From Rhizobium sp. 18055 (lineage in GTDB: Bacteria; Pseudomonadota; Alphaproteobacteria; Rhizobiales; Rhizobiaceae): a DNA stretch of 64,000 nt. The notes beneath the pieces were generated by a model, which saw nothing but the letters and a program-made list of their open reading frames with translations, did not search any database and was not told the origin of the DNA. Positions 56,418 to 64,000 of the stretch are shown one piece after another. Both the position numbers and the translations under genes were made by a program. The stretch covers positions 1 through 64,000 of the forward strand of contig NZ_CACSKD010000004.1 in NCBI RefSeq assembly GCF_902706285.1, read 5' to 3'. Positions within the stretch are counted from its first letter, which is position 1. Every line of letters begins with the position of its first letter.

Positions 56418-57806
56418 TCACGTATGCGGAGGTACCCCCCATTTCGCAGAATAGTCTAGAAGAAGGCTTACATCGGACGCGCGGGCCGGCCGGCCGAAGA
56501 GGAACCCTTGGCCATAGTGACAGCCGAGCGATTGTAGCGCTTGAAGTTCTGCCTCGGTTTCCACACCCTCAGCGATGACGTGCTTTCCCAGTGCCTTTGC
56601 CATATCGACGATAGCTTTCACAATGGCGTGGTCGGCGCTGGAGCCGGTCATTGCACGGACGAACGAACCGTCGATCTTGATCTGGTCATAGGCAAGCTCC
56701 TTCAGATGTACGAGGGAGGCGAAACCGGTACCGAAATCGTCAAATGCGACGAGGAAGCCAGCCGCACGCAACGCCTCAAGCTGCATGCCGATGTCACCAT
56801 CCTGCCCTGACAGCATGACACCTTCCGTGACCTCTATCTGGATGCGGCGGGGAGACAGTCCCGCCGAACGGGTTGCATCAAGGATTTCACCAACCAAGCC
56901 ATGGCTGCCCGGCAATGAGACAAACTGTGACGACGACACATTAATAGCGATGTGTCCAAAATCGACTCCAGCATCCTCCCACGCCTTGGCTTGTGCGACT
57001 GCACTTTGCAGCACATGGCTACCGATGCGCCTGGAGAGTATCGGCTCGTCGAAAGCTGCACAAAAGGCTACGGGACCAAATATCGTTCCATCGGCCTTCT
57101 TGAGCCTCAGCAAAGCCTCGAAACCGATGCGCCTTCCCGTGTCGAGCGCAATCTTCGGCTGGTAATGCAGCTCGAAGAAGCCATGTGCGAGCGCCTCTTC
57201 CGCAAGCACCAGAGCTGCTTTGTCGGCTTTTGCGCGATCAAGTCGGCCAGAGTCGATCCGGGACAACAAATATCGGTCTTCGGATTGCAACAGGCGTTCT
57301 ACGGCGCAACGCGCCAACCGCTCGAGCAAACTGCGCACCTCGGCTGCGAGGCGCCTCGGCACACGATCGATAACGCAGAGCGAACCGAGCCGGATTCCCG
57401 GCTCGATCTCCAGCGGGACACCGGCATAGAAGCGGATCCCATCGCTTTCTGTCACGAAAGGATTGCCGGCAAAGCGAACATCGCGATCAGCGTCAGGTAC
57501 GATAAAGGGCCTCGACGATCGAATCGTATAATCGCAAAAAGCGTCTGCTCTACAGGAGCCTTCACCTTCAATACCCCGTTTCGACTTGAACCATTGGCGT
57601 TCATCGTCAAGCAAGGTGATCAGGCCGATCGGTGTGCCGGTCGCGAGGCAAGCAGCATCGACCAACGCATCAAGCACCGGATCCGGACCGCTTGAAACGA
57701 TGGCCAGTTCACTCAAACGCTTGAGGCGTGCCACCTCGTCCGGTGGAGTTCCTCCGGGACCGGCTGCTTCGGCCGACGCCACATCACGGTTTACACACTG
57801 AAGCAT
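56418..57806 (-). CDS. GAF-EAL cyclic di-GMP phosphodiesterase
   Basis: A 462-residue protein. An N-terminal GAF domain (DALVDAACLATGTPIGLITLLDDERQWFKS; about 40-170) is followed by an EAL domain: FELHYQPKIALDTGRRIGFEALLRL contains the E-A-L motif, then INVSSSQFVSLPG, IQIEVTEGVM, VAFDDFGTGFASL, DQIKIDGSFVR and VIAEGVETEAE. All catalytic metal and base residues appear present, so it should hydrolyse c-di-GMP to pGpG. It starts 15 bp after the response-regulator gene, so it is the last gene of a three-gene operon. Confidence 0.9.
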   Translation of the reverse strand: MLQCVNRDVASAEAAGPGGTPPDEVARLKRLSELAIVSSGPDPVLDALVDAACLATGTPIGLITLLDDERQWFKSKRGIEGEGSCRADAFCDYTIRSSRPFIVPDADRDVRFAGNPFVTESDGIRFYAGVPLEIEPGIRLGSLCVIDRVPRRLAAEVRSLLERLARCAVERLLQSEDRYLLSRIDSGRLDRAKADKAALVLAEEALAHGFFELHYQPKIALDTGRRIGFEALLRLKKADGTIFGPVAFCAAFDEPILSRRIGSHVLQSAVAQAKAWEDAGVDFGHIAINVSSSQFVSLPGSHGLVGEILDATRSAGLSPRRIQIEVTEGVMLSGQDGDIGMQLEALRAAGFLVAFDDFGTGFASLVHLKELAYDQIKIDGSFVRAMTGSSADHAIVKAIVDMAKALGKHVIAEGVETEAELQALQSLGCHYGQGFLFGRPARASDVSLLLDYSAKWGVPPHT

Positions 57807-57821
57807 GACGCAGTTCTACTC

Positions 57822-58526
57822 TCACTGTTGATGGATATCGCTCAGGCGATAGCCCACGCCGCGGATTGTCTTTATGGCGCCGCCGCTCGCCGCATCGAGT
57901 TCTGCAAGCTTGCCGCGCAGCCGGTTAATGTAGACGTCGATTGTCTTGTCGCGCGGGTCGTGCTCGCGAAAGAGCGCCTGCCGCGCGATGCAGGACTTGG
58001 GACAATCTTTACCCGCACCCTCGTAGAGGACCTGCAGTATCCGTCCTTCGAGTGCAGTCAGCAGTCGGCGGGTGTCGCCAAAGTCCAGTGACAGGTGCTC
58101 GATATCGCAATTGATATTGCCGATCTTGAAAGTAAGGCTCTGTCGCGGAGTGCTGCGGCTCAGCCGCGCCTCGTGCAGGCGATGGACGCGGGCGCGCAGT
58201 TCCTTCACGCTGAACGGCTTCATCACATAGTCGTCTGCACCGACGCTGATGGCGTCGGCGCGGCTATCAGCGTCGCCAGCGCCCGAGATCATGATGATCG
58301 GGACGTCAGAGCGTGAACGGGCCTCACGAAGCAGTTCCAACCCACTCCCATCCTGCAGGTTGATATCGATGAGGATGCAGTCATAGGAAGCGAGTTCATT
58401 TGAATGAATGAAGCGGTTCCCCTGTTTGACGGTTGCAAGATAATCGAGCCTGTCACGGGAATCAGCCCAGCTCAGTTGCAACATTTCAACGACGTCTCGC
58501 TGATCTTCGATGATCATTATATTCAT
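57822..58526 (-). CDS. OmpR-family response regulator
   Basis: A 234-residue protein. Receiver: acidic pair in IIEDQ (E7, D8), phospho-acceptor D54 in ILIDINLQDG, Ser/Thr site in IMISGAG and K103 in YVMKPF. The C-terminal half is a winged helix (TALEGRILQVLYE, DKTIDVYINRLRGKL, IKTIRGVGYRLSD). Likely partner: the divergent hybrid kinase at 59223. It overlaps the PilZ gene by 4 bp (ATGA at 58523-58526). Confidence 0.9.
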   Translation of the reverse strand: MNIMIIEDQRDVVEMLQLSWADSRDRLDYLATVKQGNRFIHSNELASYDCILIDINLQDGSGLELLREARSRSDVPIIMISGAGDADSRADAISVGADDYVMKPFSVKELRARVHRLHEARLSRSTPRQSLTFKIGNINCDIEHLSLDFGDTRRLLTALEGRILQVLYEGAGKDCPKSCIARQALFREHDPRDKTIDVYINRLRGKLAELDAASGGAIKTIRGVGYRLSDIHQQ

Positions 58527-59011
58527 GGTCTCTTCGATTGCTTGTTGGTTTGTCCCAAGCCTCCTTCCTGAGCACCAAATGGCTGGGGTGGCATTGGGCG
58601 CAGCTTAGGCTGCGCGTTGTCGCTCGCTGATATGGTTCCTGGGTTGAGGCTTTCCAAGGTCGAGAACGGGGAGTTCATGCGTGCCAGGCGATTGACGAAA
58701 TCGGGCCGCAACTGTTTAACGAAGCAAATATGCAGAAAGCCCGGATCGCGCTGAACGACGATACTGCCAACGACCACGTCAAACCGGCCAAAAACGAGAT
58801 AAAGGTGATCGGGCACCTGGGACTTTCCAATGCGCACCGTCGCTCCGCCCTCGCTGATTTCAACAATGAGGCACCGAATGACCTGGGCCTTGCGCATCCA
58901 TTTTCCGGCGAATAGCAGATTGCAGAAGAGGGTGACGCTGCGGCGGTACCATTTGCGGCTGAAGTAGTCGGATTCGACGCGACTGAGATAGGTCGTTCTC
59001 TTTGTAGACAT
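58523..59011 (-). CDS. PilZ-domain protein
   Basis: A 162-residue protein. The PilZ signature appears as KWYRRSVTLF (arginine pair; family RxxxR) and VEISEGGATVRIG (family D/N-x-S-x-x-G, here E-I-S-E-G-G). The first 24 residues form an extension and the C-terminus is proline-rich and probably disordered. Because the aspartate or asparagine is replaced by Glu, c-di-GMP binding is likely but weaker in expectation. It is the first gene of the PilZ-regulator-EAL operon. Confidence 0.75.
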   Translation of the reverse strand: MSTKRTTYLSRVESDYFSRKWYRRSVTLFCNLLFAGKWMRKAQVIRCLIVEISEGGATVRIGKSQVPDHLYLVFGRFDVVVGSIVVQRDPGFLHICFVKQLRPDFVNRLARMNSPFSTLESLNPGTISASDNAQPKLRPMPPQPFGAQEGGLGQTNKQSKRP

Positions 59012-59222
59012 AACCGGTGACCTCGATGCTTGCCGAGATCCCCTGCTTCGTCGGAAGGCAGGAAACGCGGCAGTTGGATGCCCCGATTAGGCAGGCCCGT
59101 CCTTAAGGGACCGCCGCGCCAAATTTAAAAAGAGTTAAAATTAAGCGATCTCTTATGGATTGTGGTGCCGTTAGAGACTATCGACTGGTCGAAACAAACG
59201 ACGACCGAGGAAAACGCAGGCC
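59012..59222. other. divergent promoter region of the c-di-GMP operon and hybrid kinase
   Basis: It holds the direct repeat TTAAAA-N4-TTAAAA (59125-59130 and 59135-59140), half-sites 10 bp apart, as expected for OmpR-type regulators. Confidence 0.5.
59125..59140 (+). promoter_or_regulatory. direct-repeat site, candidate target of the response regulator
   Basis: TTAAAAAGAGTTAAAA has two TTAAAA half-sites exactly 10 bp apart between the divergent operons. It differs from the TTTACC-type sites. The candidate binder is the OmpR-type response regulator encoded at 57822-58526. Confidence 0.4.
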
Positions 59223-61904
59223 ATGGGACGGGGAGAGGCAATCGCTAACAAGGGCTTCCACGCTCTCGTGGCCGGTCTCAGGCAATGGGCAGGAGGTCGT
59301 TTCTCTGCTGGGTTACTTGTTGGCGGAATCTCCGCCTTCGTCCTCGCATGGCTCCCAACAAATGCTTGGCTCTGGACCGTTGGTGTCACACTTTTCATAG
59401 TTGGGCGGTTCCGCCGATACGGAGTCTCACGCGGGGTCTCGCCTCAGCCACGCGATCTCTACGGGAATCAGGCGCTTCTCGAGATCGCCGGAAACGCGGC
59501 CAAGCTTGGCGGATGGGTGGTGCACCTGCCGGACCGTCTGATCGAATGGTCCGATGAAACTTGGGCGATCCATGAGAGACCAAGGGGCACGACGGTCACC
59601 CCAGAGGAGGGGATTGGATATTTCGCTCCGGAATGGCGAGACACGATCACGCGGCATTTTGAGTCGTGCGTTGCTACCGGTCTACCCTACGATATCGAGG
59701 TGGAGATTACTGATGGCGAGGGCCGGCGGAAATGGGTTCGCGCCATCGGCGTCGCGATTCACGATGAAATGGGCCGCATTTGCCGCATCCAGGGCGCACT
59801 CCAGGATATTGATGAGCGCAAGCGGCTGGAGAAGACAGCAAAGGACCTCGAACGGCGTTTCGCCGAGTCGATGGAGAACATCAGCGATGCGTTTTTCCAC
59901 CTGGATACCGATTGGCGCTTCACGTACCTCAACCGTCAGGCTGAGCGCCTGCTTGAGCGCACGCGTTCGACGCTTCTGGGTCGCCTGATCTGGCAGGAAT
60001 TTCCGGAGGCCTCTTCGGGCACCATCCGAAAGCACTACGAGCGCGCAGTCCACGAGAACAGGACGGCCGATTTCGAGGTCTGTTACGAGTCCCTGAACGC
60101 ATGGTTCTCCGTTACCGCCTACCCAGGTCTGGGAGGGCTGACCGTCTACTTCAGAGACGTGACAAAACGGCATGCAGCCGATCAGCACTTGCACCTGCTG
60201 GAAATGGCGGTCTCGAGAATCGAGGACTTCGTCATAATCACGAAGGCCGCATCGCGGCCCGGGGACGGGCAAACAATCGTTTACGTTAACGACGCCTTCG
60301 TCAGGATCACCGGCTATTCACCGCACGACGCGCTCGGCCGCTCCCCCGGCTTTCTCCAGGGGCAGCGGACTGACGCCGCCACAATTGAAGAGATCAATCG
60401 CGCAATCGCATTGCCGAAGGCGATCCGGGCCGAACTTCTCAACTACGCCGAAGACGGCCGCGAATACTGGGTGGACATGAGCATCTCGCCCATTTTCGGC
60501 TCCGACGGACGGGCCAGCCATTTCGTCGCAACCGGTCGCGACATCACCGAGAGAAAGCGAGCGGAGGAACAACTGGCCGAGAGCGAGGAACGCTTCTCGA
60601 TCGTGGCCATGATGACGACGGACGCGGTCTGGGACTGGGACTGGGACTGGGACTGGGACTGGGACTGGGACATTGCGACCGGCCGTGTGCAATGGAACAG
60701 CAACATCGCCTCCGTCTTCGGGCATGACGACGTACCGGTCGAGGACGGTTTTCGGGGATGGGAGGCTAAAATCCACCCGGACGACCGCGCACGTGTGGTT
60801 TCAAGCGTGCTTGCCGCCATTGATGGGAAGGCGGAAGCCTGGCTGGAAGAGTTTCGCTTCCGCCGCGGAGCGGGTTCCTATGCCGAGGTTCTCGATCAGG
60901 GCCATATCATCCGCAATGCTGCGGGCAAGGCAACCCGGATGGTAGGTGGCCTCCGCGACGTCACCGAGACACGTCTGAATGAGGCAAAACGACTGCAGGC
61001 GCAGCGGCTTGAGGCCATCGGTCAGCTGACGGGCGGCGTCGCCCATGATTTCAACAACCTGTTGACGGTCATCATCGGGACGGCCGAGACCTTGGCCGAC
61101 GGAATTGCCGATCCGCGACTTTCTGCGGTCGCGCAGCTAAACCACAAAGCCTCGCGGCAAGGCGCCGCCCTCACACGTCAGCTTCTGACTTTCGCGGGGC
61201 GTCAGCCTCTCGAACCCGCGGCTTTGAATATCAACAGTCCAATACTGGCAATGGAGGAATTGCTATCGACTGCACTTGGCGAAACGATTGTCCTGCACTT
61301 TAAGCTTGATCCGGCAGTAGGGCACATACGGGCAGATCGGGCGCAACTGGAAGCGTCTATCATGAACCTTTGCATCAACGCCCGCGATGCGATGCCACAT
61401 GGCGGCAGGGTGACGATCTCGACGGCGCAAAGCGGTGACGACGCGGTGATCCGAATCTCCGACGACGGCTTCGGGATGGACGCGGAGACGCGGGCAAAAG
61501 CCTTTGAGCCTTTTTTCACCACGAAGCGCTTCGGCCAGGGCAGCGGCTTAGGTCTCAGCATGGTGTATGGCTTCGTGCGGCAATCAGGAGGCCTGATCGA
61601 AATCGTATCGGACCCGGGCAAGGGAACAAACGTTTTCCTGTCCTTTCCTCGACTGGCGTCTACGGAGATACTCCAGGAGCCTATTTTGAACCGGGTGCTG
61701 GAGGGTGGCAGTGAGCGCATTCTCGTCGTGGAGGATGATCCAATGGTCCGTGAATTCGCCGCCGACACACTCGTTTCGCTCGGCTATTCCGTCACATGCG
61801 CGGACGGCGCAACGGAAGCGTTGCAGCTCCTTAAAGCAGACGGGCCGTTCAATTTGGTTTTCTCAGATGTGGTCATGCCCGGCCCAATTGACGGTCAAGA
61901 ATGA
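59223..61904 (+). CDS. multi-PAS hybrid sensor histidine kinase with truncated receiver
   Basis: An 893-residue kinase. One or two membrane segments (about 30-60) precede four PAS domains (about 90-200, 212-320, 325-450, 455-585; one contains a VNDAFVRITGYSPHDALGR stretch typical of PAS-PAC). The histidine is H608 in GGVAHDFNNLL. The ATPase boxes are MNLCINARDAM, ISDDGFGM and GQGSGLGLSMVYG. The receiver has D882 in VFSDVVMPG but the frame then stops at 61904 after PIDGQE, about 40 residues early. The following DNA resembles the missing half in other frames, so a frameshift truncated it. Residues 470-483 are a (WD)7 repeat. Confidence 0.9.
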   Translation: MGRGEAIANKGFHALVAGLRQWAGGRFSAGLLVGGISAFVLAWLPTNAWLWTVGVTLFIVGRFRRYGVSRGVSPQPRDLYGNQALLEIAGNAAKLGGWVVHLPDRLIEWSDETWAIHERPRGTTVTPEEGIGYFAPEWRDTITRHFESCVATGLPYDIEVEITDGEGRRKWVRAIGVAIHDEMGRICRIQGALQDIDERKRLEKTAKDLERRFAESMENISDAFFHLDTDWRFTYLNRQAERLLERTRSTLLGRLIWQEFPEASSGTIRKHYERAVHENRTADFEVCYESLNAWFSVTAYPGLGGLTVYFRDVTKRHAADQHLHLLEMAVSRIEDFVIITKAASRPGDGQTIVYVNDAFVRITGYSPHDALGRSPGFLQGQRTDAATIEEINRAIALPKAIRAELLNYAEDGREYWVDMSISPIFGSDGRASHFVATGRDITERKRAEEQLAESEERFSIVAMMTTDAVWDWDWDWDWDWDWDIATGRVQWNSNIASVFGHDDVPVEDGFRGWEAKIHPDDRARVVSSVLAAIDGKAEAWLEEFRFRRGAGSYAEVLDQGHIIRNAAGKATRMVGGLRDVTETRLNEAKRLQAQRLEAIGQLTGGVAHDFNNLLTVIIGTAETLADGIADPRLSAVAQLNHKASRQGAALTRQLLTFAGRQPLEPAALNINSPILAMEELLSTALGETIVLHFKLDPAVGHIRADRAQLEASIMNLCINARDAMPHGGRVTISTAQSGDDAVIRISDDGFGMDAETRAKAFEPFFTTKRFGQGSGLGLSMVYGFVRQSGGLIEIVSDPGKGTNVFLSFPRLASTEILQEPILNRVLEGGSERILVVEDDPMVREFAADTLVSLGYSVTCADGATEALQLLKADGPFNLVFSDVVMPGPIDGQE
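60630..60671 (+). repeat. hexanucleotide tandem repeat (TGGGAC)7
   Basis: Seven uninterrupted copies of TGGGAC encode (Trp-Asp)7 at the start of the fourth PAS domain of the hybrid kinase. Related proteins usually carry a single VWDWD. Replication slippage could change the copy number in steps of two residues without breaking the frame. Confidence 0.9.
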
Positions 61905-62281
61905 CGCGAGCAGCAGCGCATCGACTTGAGGCAGGCGACACTGATCGTCCGCCCTCCTCGTCAGATGCAGTCGGATCGCGTGAAACTCAGTGGGCTCTGC
62001 CGGAAGCAGCCACCACGCACCTTGGAGCCGATAACCAACCCCTTTTTAGGGCGATCCAAAGCAGATCAAATGGCAACAACAGGGGCGCGAACCGGAGAAC
62101 ATTTCCGCGATGGGTGCAGCTCCTAACGCCAGCGATGCCTGGCCTTGAACGGACACGACCGATGCTCCGCAATACACTTGGGAAAATCGCGCCGCCAGCT
62201 ACAGCGTATCCATACACAGGGGGCTGAAGCATAGAGCGCCGAACGGCAAGAACCCACCGTTCGATCCGCGCTAAGATTCTA
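61905..62281. other. remnant of the kinase receiver and intergenic DNA
   Basis: Positions 61905-62050 carry out-of-frame continuation of the receiver domain (TRAAAHRLEA in one frame). The rest shows no recognisable gene. Confidence 0.5.
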
Positions 62282-62479
62282 TCAGACCTTTTCGACCTCT
62301 TCGCCGAACAGCTTGCCACCGCCGGCCCAGTCTGACGGCGCGATGTCCTCGAACAGGACGTAGATGTAATTCGGGTCAGTGCCGGTGTTTTTGACGATGC
62401 TCTCGGTGATCTCGGCGGCAACTGCCTTCTTGGCTTTGGCATCCTTACCGCTGAACCAGCTTACGCGTACGACGGGCAT
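62282..62479 (-). CDS. 4-oxalocrotonate tautomerase-type protein
   Basis: A 65-residue protein beginning MPVVRVSWFSGKD, with the N-terminal Pro that becomes the catalytic base after Met removal. The pattern KKAVAAEITESIVKNTGTDPNYIYVLFEDI matches the beta-alpha-beta fold of the family. AAGGAGAA before ATG 62479 decides the start; the longer frame from 62497 has no better site. Possible roles: tautomerisation of 2-hydroxymuconate-like or other enol substrates. It forms hexamers or trimers in relatives. It ends next to the hydrolase gene. Confidence 0.85.
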   Translation of the reverse strand: MPVVRVSWFSGKDAKAKKAVAAEITESIVKNTGTDPNYIYVLFEDIAPSDWAGGGKLFGEEVEKV

Positions 62480-62542
62480 GATATTCTCCTTGATCATTGG
62501 CGGCTTGCCGCCTCGTTGCTCGGCCGAACCTTGAGGCTCAAC

Positions 62543-63541
62543 CTATCGGTCCAGGAACGACGACAGGTCGTTCGTGAATTTCGTGGGGTTTTTGAAGGCA
62601 AGGAAATGGTCACCCTGCTCTGCCTTCGAATAGACGTGCAATTCCGAGCCCGGGATCACCGACTGCATCCATCGCTGGCTTGCGACGTTATTGCTGTTCT
62701 CGCCTGTGAATATCGCGGTCGGCACGTCGATCTTGTGGCTGATAACATCACGCCAATCGTTCGAGGCATGGTCGAAGAGGACGAGGTTCATGAACTTGGG
62801 ATCGCTCTTGATGAACTCGCGAGAGAATGCCTCCGAATTCTGAAAGGCGAGCGAGCTGCTTTCCATGTAACGGTGCATAGCGTTCATATCGACTGTCTGA
62901 TCGTTCGTCGGCGCGCCGTTGAACGCTGCCACCATCCGCTCGATGGAAGTGGTCATACCGCCCGCTTCAAGCCGCTGCCGTTCCGACCAGTCGGCATGGG
63001 TATAGATCGAGATCGGCTCGTCGATGAAGGCGGCCTTGCGGATGGCATCAGTCCCAAACAGGTCGATGTAGCTCCAGATGACGGAAGCTCCCATTGACCA
63101 GCCGCAGAGGTCGACCTTGCCGACGCCGAGATGATCGATGAACCCCTTGAGGTCAGCACCGAACCGGGCGATACGGGTCCCGTGTTCCACGTTTTCGGAA
63201 AGCCCTTGGTTTCGCGGGTCGAGGACATAGACATGATACGTCCGCGAGAGCAGGAACATCAGGTTGACGAACTCGGCTCCATTCGCCGACCAGCCCGGAA
63301 CGAAGATCAGTGGCCTGCCTTCCCCCGCCTCCCAGTATGCCAGTCTGACGCCGTCGTTGGTCGTGAAGTGGTTTATCTTCAATCCCTTGAACTCCGACAG
63401 CTTGCCCGGCAGGCCGTCGATCTTGTTCGGGAAGGTGAAGTCCCGACCGAGGACTTCGATGGCGGGCTCGGCGGAGGCGACAGCCACGGTCAGCATGAGG
63501 CCGGAAGCGGCGAGTAGAATTCGGGAAATGGTGCCTGTCAT
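62543..63541 (-). CDS. exported alpha/beta hydrolase with Ser nucleophile
   Basis: A 332-residue hydrolase with a signal peptide (RILLAASGLMLTVAVASA, cleaved before EP). Nucleophile elbow LCGWSMGASVI (Ser), acid region VLDPRNQGLSENVE upstream and the His near GDHFLAF. It does not belong to the Asp-nucleophile group of modules A and B: here a normal Ser is in place, so it is an esterase- or lactonase-like enzyme. ATG 63541 is the start of the signal peptide. It is divergent from the LysR gene. Confidence 0.82.
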   Translation of the reverse strand: MTGTISRILLAASGLMLTVAVASAEPAIEVLGRDFTFPNKIDGLPGKLSEFKGLKINHFTTNDGVRLAYWEAGEGRPLIFVPGWSANGAEFVNLMFLLSRTYHVYVLDPRNQGLSENVEHGTRIARFGADLKGFIDHLGVGKVDLCGWSMGASVIWSYIDLFGTDAIRKAAFIDEPISIYTHADWSERQRLEAGGMTTSIERMVAAFNGAPTNDQTVDMNAMHRYMESSSLAFQNSEAFSREFIKSDPKFMNLVLFDHASNDWRDVISHKIDVPTAIFTGENSNNVASQRWMQSVIPGSELHVYSKAEQGDHFLAFKNPTKFTNDLSSFLDR

Positions 63542-63603
63542 TTTTCGTGTCTCTTCGAAAGCCGGCGGGAGCCGAACAAGTGTCGAATGTGATTGTCGTT
63601 TGG

Positions 63604-63618
63604 CTACACTTAATGTAG
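63604..63618. promoter_or_regulatory. LysR-type operator candidate
   Basis: CTACACTTAATGTAG is an inverted repeat with the T-N11-A geometry typical of LysR-type regulators. It lies in the divergent hydrolase-LysR promoter region, 57 bp before the LysR start. Confidence 0.5.
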
Positions 63619-63674
63619 TCCAGATTGACGATAAACAGGCAAAACTCGACACAGTGTAGCCTTAAGGTTCACAA

Positions 63675-64000
63675 TTGACCCAACTTGACCAGCTCGATGG
63701 CATTATCGCTTTTGTGGAGGCAGCGACCCTTCTGAGCTTCACGGCCGCAGGAGAAAAGCTCGGCATCACGAAGTCGGCAGTCGGCAAAAGCGTTTCGAGG
63801 CTGGAAGAGCGCCTCGGCACCAAGCTCATTCATCGAACCACCCGAAAGCTCACGCTGACCCAGGACGGCGAAGCCTATCTCGCCAGCTGCCGGCACGCGC
63901 TTCAGGAGATCGGCTCGGCAGAACATGCGCTTGCCGCCCGAAACCAGGAGCTGGCAGGGCGGCTCAGGATTGACGCTCCGGCGGCCTGGGGACGGCAATT
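63675..64000 (+). CDS. LysR-family regulator, N-terminal part (window end)
   Basis: Only about 108 residues are inside the window. The N-terminal helix-turn-helix is clear: IIAFVEAATLLSFTAAGEKLGITKSAVGKSVSRLEERLGTKLIHR, followed by TRKLTLTQDG and YLASCRHALQEI, the linker helix. The start is TTG 63675. It is divergent from the exported hydrolase and probably regulates it. Confidence 0.85.
   Translation, partial: MTQLDQLDGIIAFVEAATLLSFTAAGEKLGITKSAVGKSVSRLEERLGTKLIHRTTRKLTLTQDGEAYLASCRHALQEIGSAEHALAARNQELAGRLRIDAPAAWGRQ

Noticed and set aside
60630..60671. The (WD)7 tract as a WD40 repeat domain
   Set aside because: It is a dipeptide repeat from a hexanucleotide expansion and has no relation to the beta-propeller WD40 fold.

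Overview
The window looks like accessory DNA from a Rhizobiaceae-type alphaproteobacterium (Rhizobium, Agrobacterium, Ensifer or Shinella relatives). The basis is high GC, many solute-binding ABC importers in catabolic operons, and the families present. Replicon type cannot be read from the sequence. There are no rRNA or tRNA genes, no replication or conjugation genes and no CRISPR array. Decayed DNA (cut transposase, broken MFS gene, broken hipA, several pseudogenes) points to a plastic region.

Layout. 1-1.5 kb: remnants (ISAzo13-type transposase cut by the window edge, MFS fragment). 1.5-17.6 kb, module A: NTF2-like protein, PNPOx-like flavin protein, alpha/beta hydrolases, a GNAT acetyltransferase, four large STAND-NTPase regulators and an exported cyclophilin-like protein. 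17.7-33.6 kb, a minus-strand catabolic island: LacI regulator, Gfo/Idh/MocA dehydrogenase, CoA-transferase, enoyl-CoA hydratase, aldehyde dehydrogenase, CUT1 sugar ABC importer, two GMC oxidoreductases and a fumarate-reductase-like flavoprotein. 34.1-34.6 kb: parDE. 34.9-41.3 kb, module B, a second copy of the module A theme: exported hydrolase, isochorismatase-like hydrolase, PNPOx-like protein, STAND regulator, GNAT pseudogene. 41.8-43.3 kb: drug-efflux-type MFS gene. 43.7-44.3 kb: hipA pseudogene. 44.7-50 kb: gntR-kduI-kduD with a polar-amino-acid-type ABC importer. 50.3-56.1 kb: LuxR regulator, a Pot-type ABC importer and an SDR. 56.4-61.9 kb: a c-di-GMP module (PilZ, response regulator, GAF-EAL) divergent from a multi-PAS hybrid kinase whose receiver is frameshifted. 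62.3-64 kb: tautomerase, exported hydrolase, divergent LysR gene cut by the window end.

Most notable: modules A and B appear to form an undescribed regulatory system. Five paralogous regulators (an OmpR-type winged helix joined to an NB-ARC-like ATPase and helical repeats; one lacks the DNA-binding domain, one lacks the repeats) are interspersed with paralogous small-molecule enzymes. I find seven copies of a direct repeat, TTTACC-N4-TTTAC or a close variant (half-sites 10 bp apart), each 83-126 bp upstream of a start codon and always pointing toward that gene. They precede hydrolases, the flavin protein, regulators and probably the MFS gene. My inference is that this is the operator of the STAND regulators and that the modules form one regulon, perhaps sensing and detoxifying a small electrophile. 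The sites are seen; the protein-site link is inference.
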